DNA from: Plutella xylostella
Lineage: Eukaryota > Arthropoda > Insecta > Lepidoptera > Plutellidae
Assembly (NCBI RefSeq): GCF_932276165.1
Contig: NC_064004.1
Location: 692,001-756,000 of the forward strand
DNA: 64,000 bases
Direction of reading: 5' to 3'
The position numbers and the translations under genes are program-made. Numbering within the stretch: the stretch's first letter is position 1; every line of letters starts with the position of its first letter. The notes beneath the pieces are model-generated. The model did no database searches and was not told the DNA's origin. It was given only the letters and a program-made list of their open reading frames with translations. Below, in pieces: positions 34,714-45,960 of this stretch.

Positions 34714-34979
34714 CTAAAACAAAGAAACATCCTCTGTCAGTGACACTGCTGCTGATTTAACTCTGACTACAAAAAAATATGTGGGTTATGAATGGCTCAC
34801 TTCATGATCAAGCCTTAAGCCGTATACCGTCAAGCTTGCAGGATAGTACTGGTACTTTAGCCTCTTTTATGTTTAAAAAATAACAATCCATGTAGGACAA
34901 ATATTATGATAGAGACGGCGCGGCGTGACGCTTGGTCATTATGTGTGAACCTGTGAACCCCTTTATATGTATGTATAAC

Positions 34980-35092
34980 GCAGGCATCTGGTTGAATCTC
35001 CTTTTTGATTGAATCAATAGCTCGTCCATTGAATGACGCTATTCAGTGTATCAATCAAATAGGAGATTCAACCAGATGACTGCGACATGAAC
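34980..35092. repeat. foldback MITE-like palindrome
   Basis: The left arm CATCTGGTTGAATCTCC and right arm GGAGATTCAACCAGATG are exact inverses, and pairing extends inward (TTTTTGATTGA / TCAATCAAAT) and outward (GCAG / CTGC). No coding capacity. Confidence 0.75.
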
Positions 35093-35720
35093 ACGTCAAT
35101 ATATTTATGAAAATATTATGTATGTTCGTAAAAACTTAAATTCTTTTAGTAAAGTAGGAGCCGTTCACGGTATTGAGACCAGGAACAAAAATAAGTTGCT
35201 TTTCCCCACACTCAGACTTTCGAAAACAAACACTTCATTCATGGGGAACTGTATACGTTTTTATAATAAATTATCAAACGAAACAATAAACCTTACTGAG
35301 AAACAATTTAAGAATTTTGTAAAAGCAACATTATGTAATAAAGCTTATTATAGTATAAATGATTATTTGAATGACAAAAACGCGTGGGCTTGTCCACCTC
35401 AGTTAAGGCTGTTGGAAAAATGAAATAGATACTTAAGTAAAATTGTACTAGAAATAAGTCAAAAAATGTATTAGATGTAAGGAAAAAGTTGAAAAGATGC
35501 TCGAGGAGTTTCTTTCGGCATTTCTTTCCTCCTTAAGGGTCTGCAATAGGCAATCGAGGGTTGGCATTGTCATAGAATTATGTAGTAAATGATGCTCTAC
35601 AGCCTTGAAAAAAATCACACAGGTAGCCGAAGAGTCTAGCTAGGTGCTGAATCATTCGAATTTAAGTAAATGCTTATGGATAACTGTAAATTAATTACGA
35701 AAAACCAGTAAATCACACTC
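35093..35720 (+). mobile_element. 5'-truncated LINE fragment, relative of the 49.8-kb LINE
   Basis: The frame 35118-35423 encodes MYVRKN, GNCIRFYNKL and KAYYSINDYLNDKNAW, collinear with the last 95 residues of the intact LINE ORF2 (MYVRKN, GYCIRFYNKL, KAYYRIDDYLEDVNAW). No endonuclease or RT core is left. A 3' UTR-like stretch follows; its end is uncertain. Confidence 0.8.
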
Positions 35721-36470
35721 CCGTATTGTAACAACTGTGTCGTAATTATCAAGAATTTTCATATGATTCTTATCAAATTATAAAGAGAAATGCTTGGACT
35801 AGGCGCTAAATACCTTGTTTTTTAATAAACACACACTTATTTTGTGTAAATTAATCCCAAACTTGAGCAATTTTTTTCCCTCAAATCTTCATACAAATAT
35901 CTATGGCGGCTTTCTGTGTTATAAAATCATAAACACAAGTGACGTTTGACTCAGTTGGCCGCTGGCCTCCAAAGAAGGGTCACGTCGGTTTAGGCAGCAC
36001 TGACAGCTCGCGATCTTATCGTGTACAGATACAAAATCACTGCACATTGGTTGTCATTGCACTTTTTCAACTTTTATGACACCAACATAATTTGATTTGA
36101 AATTGAGGCTGCATAATTCTTCCAGTATATTCAATACATTAAATTAAATTAGATAGTGTGCAATATTCTCGTGACATTACAGTCTCGTAAAGGTCTGATG
36201 AGGAGCAGGAATATAGCGAATGGATCTAAGTGATGACAATACGCACGAACATTAGGTTAGGGATCAAAAATACAGTCTCTTGGTGCTAGTTGAGGTATGG
36301 TATGGTCTCGTGAGGATCTGATGAGGGCAGTAACACGGTGGTGGCTCAATTTTATTTCAAAGATGTTAATAGCTAAAAACATCGAGTTTGGGCTATTAAG
36401 TATGTTTTTCAGAGAGAGAGAAAGAGATTTTATTTTTCCTCTGGATGTGTTAGGTTTACTGGGTTTACTA
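35721..36470. other. unassigned stretch of the TE-rich gap
   Basis: No frame above 65 codons and no repeat I can name. Confidence 0.35.
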
Positions 36471-36474
36471 AGTT

Positions 36475-37010
36475 TTATTTATTTATTTATTTAAACACTT
36501 TATTGTATGTATACACAAATTACACAGTTTAAAGTAAAAGTTAACAAGTACAAGAAAGAACAATACAAGTATATATATACAAAGGCGGACTTATCGCCTA
36601 AACGCGATTTCTTCCAGTCAACCTTTATGGTGTGGAAATAAAAGTAAGCCTATAACTCTTAAAATTAAATAAAACTACTGTATACACAGAGACAATCAAG
36701 TGTAACCTAATCCAAATTTAAATAAACATATCTAACTATAACCTAACATATTAAGTTCAAAGCTAAAAATAAATAAATATAAATAACTATTATGTACCTA
36801 CATATATTAATTATCATGTTTTATATTAAAATAAATAGTAGTATACATATATAAATATACTATTACATATATAAATAAATTAATAGATAAATAAAATAGA
36901 ATAAAACAATTACCATCCCAAGGTCTTATAATAATGTAATTTAAGACTATTTTTAAATACATTAAGTGATGACGATAGCCGTACCTCCACTGGTAGCGAG
37001 TTTCTTTATT
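36475..37010 (-). mobile_element. LINE 3'-end fragment with (TTTA)n tail
   Basis: A (TTTA)n tract at 36475-36495, then GGCGGACTTATCGCCTAAA and GCGATTTCTTCCAG, shared with 16885-16915. Near 36965, GATGACGATAGCCGTAC matches the fragment at 20580. This is the antisense 3' end of a CR1/L2-like LINE. Confidence 0.6.
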
Positions 37011-37159
37011 ATTCTGTTAATGGCATCAAGTTGTTATGTGTTCATAAGTAATAATTAAAAAATAAAATAAATAAAAATAAATTCGTAACGTAAAATTGTC
37101 AGTGACGGAATTTCTTCTATAGACAGTAGCCACAAAAAAAACAAACGATAGATGGCGTG

Positions 37160-37320
37160 ATTTGAAGATAAAGATACATTTATTCGACACATAGACAGCA
37201 ACAACAAAAAAATACAGATTTAAAGAAAAGAAACACATACTTATACAAAACAACAAAGAAAAAAAAGGATAGGTACACATCAAAATAACTGAAAAAAATA
37301 TAAGCCCCAATTTACTTGTG
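37160..37320 (-). mobile_element. short LINE 3'-end fragment
   Basis: ATTTATTCGACACATAGACAG followed by an A-rich block is shared with 39485-39560. It is an antisense tail of one retroposon family, too short to class. Confidence 0.5.
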
Positions 37321-37564
37321 TGGGACAGGGAGTACCATAATATTTTTTTTGGGGTACTCCCCATCTATGCGAAATATCAGCTTGATATCTTTACGGGTGG
37401 ATTTCAACAAGTCCTAAAAAATCTTCATTTCCGTGGACTTTTTTATCTTAAGGTTTTTTATATTAGAAAAACGCTTTTATTAAAGTTTTTGTTAATGTTA
37501 GTGTTCTTACAAAATGGGTAGCAGATAAGTTAAAAACTGAATGAGATACGGATGATTAAAAATT

Positions 37565-37680
37565 TCGTGCCACGGCGATGAAACATGCGTTCACGGCAAT
37601 GAAACAAGCGTCCACGGCAATGAAACAAAGGCCAACGGCAATGAAACAAACTCCCACGGCAATGAAATAACTGTATACAA
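37565..37680. repeat. short tandem array of CCACGGCAATGAAACAA-type units
   Basis: Five units of CACGGCAATGAAA (one with GATG, one with AACGG) are spaced about 25 bases apart. On the minus strand they give an artificial frame repeating FIAV. The same word recurs at 39808-40015, 40143, 40330 and 40527. Confidence 0.75.
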
Positions 37681-38032
37681 TGGAAATGAAAGAATCAATC
37701 CACTGCAATTTTTTAAAAAGACTGTGTGGGAAACGCAAACTTAGACAGGTATGTATGGCAGAAATATTTGGATAGATATTGGAACGAAAGAAACAACGAC
37801 AGTATGTATAAAAAAATAAGAATATAGTATGGAATTCTCTAAGTAGCATTGTGGGGTCCGTATTGCGACGTATAAAACAAAATGTTTCATTTCACACTAA
37901 TAACGTTCACAACATATGATAAACCTTACCTATAACATCTATATTTTCATAAGGTATAATATCCAATTCGTATACTGTTCATTTTATGTAAAATTCATAA
38001 AATATACTATAATATGACATAATCTGTGCTGA

Positions 38033-38308
38033 ATTACACAACACCGGCAAAACACCTAGCACCAAAATATAAAGATAGGTGCGGTTAGGTGCACATGTTG
38101 GTCAGCTAAGCGTCTCCCTTCATAGCGCCAATAATAATAACGCAGTCAAAACTCCTTGCACCAAAACCCAAACATAGAGCGTCTCCCCATGTAGCCGCGC
38201 TTCGCTTTTGATGAACATGTGCACTTAACCGCTCCTCCTCACTTTTCTCGTCATCGCACCTATCTTTAGGTTGTGGTGCTAAAGGTTTTGATGGTGTCGT
38301 GTAATTTA
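38033..38308. mobile_element. MITE-like element with long inverted ends
   Basis: The left end AATTACACAACACC with TAAAGATAGGTGCGGTTA is mirrored at the right end by GGTGTCGTGTAATT with CGCACCTATCTTTAG. Arms are about 60 bases with some mismatches. There is no coding capacity. Confidence 0.65.
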
Positions 38309-38395
38309 ACAGATTATGTGATACGATAAAATATTTTATGAACTTTATGCTAAATCATAGTATATTTTAATTGGTATAATAATATGAAATGTACA

Positions 38396-38945
38396 TGTTA
38401 TCATCATCAGCCTATAATCATCCAATGCTGGACATAGGCCTCTCCCAAGGAGCGCCACAACACTCGGTCCTCGGTCTTCCGAATCCAGCCACTACCGGCT
38501 ACCTGCCTAAGCTTGCATATTTTGACAGCTATGTTGGTAACCTTAGTCCTCTGACGTATAACCTCTTTTCTGATACCATCCATTAGAGAAACCCCAAGCA
38601 TAGCTCTCTCCATAGCACGCTGAGTGACTTTAAATCGGTGGACCAGTCCCACCATCAGTGTCCACGTATATGCACCATATGTCATAACTGGCAGAGCGCA
38701 ATGGTTGAAGACTGTTGGATGCGCCTTTCAGCCTTCTTGTCGAAGTTGCTTCTGCCTAGCCGAATAGTCTGCCTTAGGTAGTCATATTATTGCACAACTT
38801 CGATAGTTGTCTCACGAACGATAACCGGCTCCGGTTTTATGTGAACATTCTACATGACTTTTGTCTTTTCCAAGTTCATACGGAGGCCTACACGGTGCAA
38901 GCAGCATTAAGGCCACTTAGCATCCAGCTGGGTTCCTGCAGAGTT
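38396..38945 (-). mobile_element. RTE-like LINE fragment, same family as LINE A
   Basis: Starts near the ATCATCATCAGCC end common to this moth family. The minus strand encodes MTYGAYTWTLMVGLVHRFKV and RAMERAMLGVSLMDGIRKEV, matching LINE A at 878-1050. Here the sequence crossing TAGTCATATTATTGCACAAC is unbroken where LINE A carries the LINE B insertion, so this copy shows the original state. Confidence 0.8.
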
Positions 38946-38984
38946 GTTTGTTTTATTTTATTCTATTCTACTATCTGTGGGAGG

Positions 38985-39306
38985 TGTAAGTACCTGCACC
39001 TGGCTCTCTCGAATGGGACCTTTGTGCAATGTGCATATCCCGAAGGTCTAAGCTGCCTTTCTAAGCTTGGACTATTTCCCACCGCCCTGGTCCACAGCGG
39101 GTTGGTGGGTTCACATATTATCTAGATGTGCTAAATCTATAGGTAGATATGCAGGATTCATCACGATGTTTTCCTTCACCGTAAGAGTGATGGTATACAT
39201 TGTATTTAAATTCAAAGGAACACATTGGTACATGTCAGTGCCGGAATTCGCACCCGCATAATTGGCGTGGGAAGCGGGTGCTTACCCGACTGAGCTACCA
39301 CCGATC
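38985..39306 (-). mobile_element. tRNA-derived SINE (minus)
   Basis: On the minus strand the head GGTGGTAGCTCAGTCGGGTA matches a tRNA A box, and GGTGCGAATTCCGG is a degenerate B box. The body includes GGAAAACATCGTGATGAATC and CCACCAACCCGCTGTGGACC, typical of a common moth SINE family. Confidence 0.8.
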
Positions 39307-39457
39307 TTATTTATACATAACGTTCATTATAATTATGTTGTGATTATTATTATTAATGTAATATTATATATTTCGTTTTTATACATCGCGATACGCAACC
39401 GTTTTAACGCACTGCAAAAAGAGGTAATTTGACTAGTCCTGTAGGTAATGTCAGTGA

Positions 39458-39800
39458 TCGGTAAAGATAAAGATAAAGATAAAGAAATATTTATTCGACA
39501 CATAGACAGCAACAACAACAAAAAGAAAAATACAGAATTAAAGAAAAGAAATACATATACAAAATAACAAGGCCAAAAAAATAATAATAAAAAATTAACA
39601 TGAGGCAAAAACAAAAATACAGGCAAAATATAAAACAATAACACAACGGGTTGCTGTCCGGAGTGTCGAAACGGCACCAGCTCAGCATGAGCTGTGGACA
39701 GTAAGGCCACAGCGCTGATTTTCAGCTGGCCAAATTTTGGCCTTTCGGTATTACCTGTATTACAGGTAAAAGATGGTAAAGATATTTTACTTTGCCTAAT
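39458..39800 (-). mobile_element. LINE 3'-end fragment with (GATAAA)n tail
   Basis: A (GATAAA)n tract at 39463-39485 is followed by TATTTATTCGACACATAGAC, also at 37175. The rest resembles an antisense 3' UTR. No intact frame. Confidence 0.55.
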
Positions 39801-39807
39801 CATACAT

Positions 39808-40015
39808 ACCACGGCGATGAAAACATAAGTCACGGAAATGAATAACCTGGCCACGGAAATGAATAACCTAACCACGGCAATGAATACAAATTATTTAACA
39901 AGACATGGCAATGAAATTTTTTTCATTGCCGTGGCTTTTTTTTCATTGCCATAGCAAATATTGGCCACGGAAGCCACGGAAATGAAAGCATGGCGATGAA
40001 AACCAAGGCATTAAA
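39808..40015. repeat. scattered CACGGCAATGAA units with a hairpin
   Basis: At least nine units related to CACGG(C/A)AATGAA occur in both orientations. ATGGCAATGAAATTT (39905) faces TTTCATTGCCGTGG (39927) as an inverted pair with almost no loop. No known element matches. Confidence 0.7.
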
Positions 40016-40689
40016 TATAAATAACTAAAAAAGTATTAACTATTCGAAGAAATAAAGACTTTATAAGGTAAATATTTTCAAAAAGCTTTCTTTTGAATGC
40101 TTATTCTAGAAGACAAACTTAATTTTATAGAAGTTATATCTATCCACGGCAATGAAAGAAAAATTGTCCAGTCCCCAAAAATTTTACTGATTTTCACTAT
40201 TGCGCAAAAACGCGGGCACCGATGAACCTCCTGCCACGTCTAGAAGTTAGGCGACACTTGTAAGAAACGATTAGCGCACTCAGAGGGGCACCCAAGTTCA
40301 TAGGTAAAACAATATCCTTGATCATGTTTAGGACACGGCGATGAACAGAAGTTCTGGGACACATGAATTTTCACTTACCGTTCGTTATATTCTTTATATA
40401 TTTCAATAAATGTATTCCGTGACAATACTTTAACTATTAATGTATCAAATGAAACTAAGTTTAACTATCAATACTCAATATTTTTTCATCAATGAAGAAT
40501 AATACAAAACGTGGTTACGTGGGGACAGACACGGCAATGAAAGATTTGGAGGTTAAATATTTTATTTAAAAATATCCATTAATCCTATTAATACAATATT
40601 TAGTGCTACACATAGATAACTATTTCACTTAACCGGAAAAAAATATTAGAAAATTATAACTTGGTTTTTTAGTACCGATTTCATTGATG

Positions 40690-40870
40690 CCACGCAATTT
40701 TTGGCCGCGGGAAATTCACCCTTACCCGTTTCTGAGAAAAAGGGCGGTGACAGACAGTCAGTCAGACAGACGGACAACAAAGAGATCCTATAACGGTTGC
40801 TTTTTTTCTTTTGACGTTCGAAACCCTAAAATTTAGTAAAAATATTATGCTGCTACCAAAAAATGTACTT
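40690..40870. repeat. common moth dispersed repeat (AGACAGACGGACAACAAAG type)
   Basis: CAGTCAGACAGACGGACAAC followed by AGATCCTATAACGG and TTCGAAACCCTAAAA is a block familiar from many moth genomes. Its class is unclear. There is no frame. Confidence 0.5.
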
Positions 40871-41464
40871 ACAGGTATTGAAAAAGCGGTATATAGTACT
40901 AAACAAATTATAAACAAACAAAAAACCCGACTGCACGCTAAAAAGATGAAAACAAGTCCCAATGTTAATGGAAAGTATCGTAGGCGGGGACCAGCAGAGG
41001 GTTCACCATTTAGCTGAATGTTACTTAGAAAACGGCCTTGAGTGGCGGTCAAGGTTTTTTATTTGTAACTTTTGTTGTTTTTATTTTATGAAATTTTACG
41101 TCAGTAGTTCATGATCATTTTTTATTTCAATAATTTTGGTGTTGTTATTTAAATACCTTCAATATGCATATTTTTGTAATGTGAAAATCAAGACACACAC
41201 ACACGGCAAAGTTGAATTATTATTTTTTCGATCATCACGTTATGTCCTCTAGAGGGCGCTATGTACATTTTAATGGAACGTCACATAGCCTATAATCATC
41301 GCGCCATTAATACGCTTCTAACAATACCTCATACATCAAAATCTATCAAGCCGTTTAGGCTACAGGAGGGAACAAAGAAACAGACAAACATACATATATA
41401 CATACATACAATCAAAAAACATTACCCTCCTCCTTCGGCAGTCGGGTAAAAAGGAGTAAGACAG

Positions 41465-41640
41465 GGGGTCATTCTGAACTTTTGCTCTACGAATTTTGGA
41501 AATTAACAAAAAAAACCTTTTTCATAGAAACTTTGTTGGACATGTGACTTTTTACCATGGAAAACGAATATTTTTTTTCGCGAATTTTCCAATCTCGTAT
41601 AACAAAAGTTGTTCAGAATGAGCCCTTGAGTCATCCCCTT
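41465..41640. mobile_element. MITE-like element, GGGTCATTCTGAAC ends
   Basis: GGGGGTCATTCTGAACTTTTG at the left is mirrored by AAAGTTGTTCAGAATGAGCCC at the right; CTCTACGA pairs with TCGTATAA further in. The core is AT-rich. There is no coding capacity. Confidence 0.65.
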
Positions 41641-42613
41641 TTGGCTTAGTATAGCCCTTTTGCGACACTATGTATTTACTTTGCTTTGTCGTCGGGGTTC
41701 ATTTGGCTGGAGGATGCCCGAAATTTATTATCTACACTTTAATACTTGTAGTTACCTTTCTACAAGTAAATACCACATTTGTTTGAGAAAGCTAATCGGG
41801 TTCCGAGTATAGAGTAAAGTGGCACCCCTATTAATTTCTACTCTTTCCTGGTGCCTACCAGTGTAAGTAAGAATTATACTTACTTACCCTAAAATCACCC
41901 AAAATGTACTTGAACATAATTGTCAATAAAGTTGGCGAGTAAAAGTTTATCGACCCACTGTGCAAACTTACATGTGTGCGTGTCACTGCGTGTGCTGTGT
42001 GAAGAGCATTGAAAACCCAAAATTGGCGCGGCACGTCACCCTGTACGGGCCCTTAATGACGGGGCCTTTGTGAAATGGTGGTAGATTATGACTTTTGACA
42101 AGTAATTCTAATTCTACGTCGAAAAAATAAACGATTTCATTTCATACCAATAATTATTGCATAGAAATAGATAAACCCCCCAAAAATAGTTTCAGTCTTT
42201 TGACAGAACTTTTGTAGTGAAACTTAAGTAAGAAATACTAATTTGATCAGGCAAAAACGTACTTAACCTAAATTCATAACACCTACACACCTAATCGGAT
42301 TTTTACCAGCTAAACAAAAAATTGTGGGATTATTTGTGGAAGACCATAACATAACTCAATGTAACAGATAGCTAAAGAAAACGAATGAAACAGTACGTGT
42401 AAAATAGTTATGTATGAAACACACATGTTATTGGCATAATATACAAAAGGGATACGATAAATTTTAACTATGGTTTTGATTCCAATGTGTGATTGCTTTT
42501 TTTTATAATTATTAGAAGTGCCTCTATTTAACCACCATTGTTATTATACGAACCATATTATTTATACGGAAATGACAACCGAACTTCGATACCAATATTT
42601 TCAAATCAACTAC
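41641..42613. other. spacer right-hand end of the gap, before E17
   Basis: AT-rich with no coding exon. I see no canonical AATAAA on the minus strand close to the E17 stop. Confidence 0.4.
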
Positions 42614-43578
42614 CTAGTTTTTATGGTGACTTGTTAGGTGACGCGTCAGGCCCCTAAGGTAGGGATAACATTTGCTACACTTCGAACATTTATACTTCTT
42701 CTCCTTTGTATGACTGACCATGTGATCTTCTAAACGCGTCTTTGAATAATATTTGGTCCCACAGTGATTGCACACGAATACTTCACTGCTATGGTGCAAC
42801 TTAAAATGTATATAGTATCTTATTTGTGTTGGGAATACTTCCCCACATTCGGTGCACGGGTACGTCTTCACCGGCCCCGAATGGACGGAAACAACATGAT
42901 TCTGCTTCAATTTCCATGTCAGAAATCGATCATTACACTTCCTACAAGTGTGCACCCAACACTGTCTAGAATTGGTCACGTGCTCTTTCCTAGCATCTCT
43001 CGTTTGAAACTTTTGCTTGCACTTGGCACATGGATAACCCTTGCCTCTGTGGTTGAACTCAGTGTGCAACAAGAGGCCAGGTTTCGTCATGAAAGATTTG
43101 CCGCAAAGTTCACAGATCAAGGCCTGGTAGTGAGTGGTAACATGGTTGCTCAACTGCCTGAAACCTGGGAGGTTTATATTGCAATAGCCACACAGCAGCT
43201 TTTCGTCTTCATACTTGTTGGGCAGAAGGGCTATGCCAGCGTCAACGATCACCTCCAGCTCGTGGCTAGAGTGCAGATGTTCAACAACGGCTTTTATGTT
43301 TTGGAACGGAACGAGGCACAGTCTGCACTTGAGGTCGGTGCAGTCGACTCTAAGATACGAGTTTGCGTTTAGATTAGCAAACGCTATCTTAACATCGAAG
43401 GTTTCGTGTTCGTCGTTGATATGCTGCCGGTGCATGGAGGGGTCAGTGAAAGAATCGAAACAGTAAACGCAACAGATGGTGTCACCATCGAGCCTGTAGG
43501 GGCAAGCGGTAGTGTACTTCACTATATGCTCGGCGTTCTGCCTTGCCGCGCCATGTTTCAGGGAACGCTCTTTGATGT
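42614..43578 (-). CDS. E17: terminal exon, 9 zinc fingers
   Basis: The exon encodes 320 residues. The acceptor TTTCTTTGTTCTAG is followed by AC (IKERSLKHGAARQ). The head NAEHIVKYTTACPYRL and GDTICCVYC are identical to E15 at the DNA level over 94 bp (43461-43554). Nine fingers follow; finger 5 ends HVTNSRQC (C2HC) and finger 8 is CNHCGTKY. The exon ends HLTSHHKN. About 7.9 kb of mobile elements separate it from E16, although the two subfamilies are continuous, so the gap grew after duplication. Confidence 0.92.
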
Positions 43579-43755
43579 CTAGAACAAAGAAACATCCTCG
43601 GTCAGTGACGCTGTTCCTCACTCGATACGTCAAGATGTTGGGTTTAAACCGACTTCTATTTGGAGTTTTTTAGATGGGAAACTCTAAAAGGAAGGGTATA
43701 ACTAAATTATGATAAGTACTGTTAAATTATTCATAGGGCTTAGGGTTTTTAAAAG

Positions 43756-43761
43756 TTTATT
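43756..43761 (-). terminator. poly(A) signal AATAAA overlapping the E18 stop
   Basis: The minus-strand AATAAA begins within the TAA stop codon (43757-43759), as in E15. Confidence 0.4.
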
Positions 43762-44706
43762 TTTTATGGCTATTAATCAGATGTCGTCTAAGACCTCTAA
43801 GGTAGGGATAACATTTGCCACACGTTGGACACATATACTTTTTTTCTTTCGTATGACTGGCCATGTGGTCTTCTAACCGCTTCTTCGAATAACACTTCAT
43901 CCCGCATTCGTTGCACACACACATTTCATCACTATGATGCAATTTAAAATGATAATAGTATGTTATTTGCGTTGGGAACACTTCCTTACATACGGTGCAC
44001 GTGTACGTTTTCACCGGAACCGAATGGACCGAGACCACGTGTTCCTGCTTCAATTTCCATGTCAGAAACCGGTCATTACACTTCTTACACGAGTACGACC
44101 AACATTGTCTAGAATTGTTCAGGTGCTCCTTCCTAGCTTTTGTATTTTCAAACGCCTGCTTGCACTTTGGACATGGGTATCCCTTCTTATGGTGTTTCGT
44201 CTCCATATGCGACCGAAGGCCGTGTTTTGTCAGGAAAGACTTGGCACAAAGCTCACAGATTAACGCCCGATAATGAGTCTTCACGTGGTCTATCAACGGC
44301 AGGAGGCCTGCGACGTTTATGTCGCAATAGCCACAAACAAGTTTATCGTTTATATACTTATTCGGCACAAGGGCAATACCGTCATGCGCGCTCACGCCCA
44401 GATCGTGAGTAGAACGCAGGTGCGTGAGCATGGCTTGTAAATCTTGAATCGGAATGAGGCAAAGTCTGCACTTGAGATCAGTGCAGTCAACTCTGATGCT
44501 CGTGTTCCTTTTTGGGATCTTAAAGTCAAAGGATTTATGTTCTTCCATAATGTGCAGCCTGTGATTTTTTGGATCAGTGAATGTATTGGAACAGTAAACG
44601 CAACAAATGGTGCCACCATCGAGCCTGTAGGGGCAAGCGGTAGTGTACTTCACTATATGCTCGGCGTTCTGCCTTGCCGCTGCTTTCCCAGAAGGCTCAT
44701 TGATGT
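43757..44706 (-). CDS. E18: terminal exon, 9 zinc fingers
   Basis: The exon encodes 315 residues. The acceptor TTTCTTTGTTCTAG is followed by AC (INEPSGKAAARQ). The head matches E15 and E17 with one change (GGTICC). Nine fingers follow. Its first spacer (FDFKIPKRNTSIRVDC) is shorter than in E17. Finger 5 ends HLNNSRQC, and fingers 4-5 (HMETKHHKKGYPCPKC) match E16 more closely than E17, so it looks like a mosaic of E16-like and E17-like parts. Confidence 0.92.
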
Positions 44707-45422
44707 CTAGAACAAAGAAACAACCCCAGTCAGTGACGCTGCCTATCAACTTGAGTCAGTGTTATGATAGATTGTCGAAATTAATTACCTAAGTCCGAGT
44801 TAGTAAACTCGGACTTGCCTTAGTAACAGTTAATGGATCCCCCTGAACGTTAAAAATGAGGTCTTTATATAAAGACCTAGTATTTTTAATCTAAAATTAT
44901 TATGTATTTGTAATAGGTTATGGATTTATTAGGTATGTATATTTGGCAGTTATTATTAAGTGACTTTTAGTAACCTTGTTTCAATTACCTTATTAAGTAC
45001 CAGTTTGGTTTTCTTTTTGCACTTCTTATGCTAAAATGTTTTTGCATTTCCTGTGGATTTATTGGTAAAACTTGCTTATTTACCATTTATACACTTATCT
45101 TTGTATTTGTGCATTAATTTACAAATCTCCCCACTAGTTCGGATAATCAGCGAAAATAAACACGTGATAATTCTGAAAAAACATTTATTAACGTGAATAA
45201 GTATTATTGTTAAGATAAAATCATTATTGTGTGGGCTGTAATTGTAGGCTCAATAGTTAAGAGCCGGTTTTTTATCCATAGTCAAAGTTACAATGTTTTA
45301 CCAATGCTTGACTAGTAACAATTACTTAAAAAACAATAAAATTAATACGTAGGTACAAGGGTAGGTACGTAGACTACCTAGCTGTCATGCTTGCTTGTGC
45401 TTGAAAAGGTCGGCGACTAATG
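44707..45422. other. spacer E19-E18, right of E18
   Basis: Contains the conserved upstream block next to the E18 acceptor and a short inverted repeat TAAGTCCGAGTT/AACTCGGACTTG at 44790-44817. Otherwise AT-rich. Confidence 0.4.
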
Positions 45423-45704
45423 GTAAAGGCCTGTACACACCAAAGCCGCTGACCCGGCGCGGCTCAGGCCGCCGGCTCAACCCGCCGGCCTCATTTTGTA
45501 CAATCGTGCCGCCGGCTTGCGCCCGCGCGGGCAAGCCGGCGGGTAGTATGCCGATGCTGGCGGCATTCCTCTCCACAGTCTCCACTCACTCAGTTTCCCG
45601 CCGGCTTGGCAAAGTCGTTCGGCTTGGACGTTCTGAAGCCGCCGGGTTAACCCGCCGGGCTGTGCCGCCGGGTCAGCGGCTTTGGTGTGTAGAGGCCTTT
45701 ATAT
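45423..45704. mobile_element. GC-rich MITE with 35-bp inverted ends
   Basis: AAAGGCCTGTACACACCAAA at the left is mirrored by TTTGGTGTGTAGAGGCCTTT at the right; pairing continues through GCCGCTGACCCGGCG. The interior is unusually GC-rich, with many GCCGG/CCGGC words, against an AT-rich background. No transposase. The target duplication is unclear (possibly TA). The two overlapping frames in it are by-products. Confidence 0.8.
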
Positions 45705-45960
45705 TATAGCTTAGATATTGGTCAAAACCAGCCTTTAGGATAACTTGATTCTGTATGTTGTTGGTAGGTATGTCGATGGTAGTTTGTGCGCTGGATGATA
45801 AGTTTTTTTACCGTGTTTTGGGGACACGACTGAGATCATTTTAAGATGTACAGGCATTGACGCCGAATGTATTAAAGTTCATTTCACATAATTATGTCGT
45901 TTAGATGAACCCTAGAGTTAATGAGTTAAAATTAATAAATTTTTCATTTTCAATACCATT

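Noticed and set aside
37565..37680. CRISPR-like spacing of repeats
   Set aside because: Repeats are short and degenerate and the genome is eukaryotic; no cas genes.
37556..37849. Minus-strand frame repeating FIAV
   Set aside because: Translation artefact of the CACGGCAATGAA tandem units.
39333..39875. 180-codon minus-strand frame rich in Phe and Leu
   Set aside because: It covers a LINE 3' tail and AT-rich sequence; hydrophobic low-complexity reading of A-rich DNA.
45385..45709. Overlapping frames of 66 and 104 codons in GC-rich DNA
   Set aside because: They lie inside an inverted-repeat element; open by composition only.
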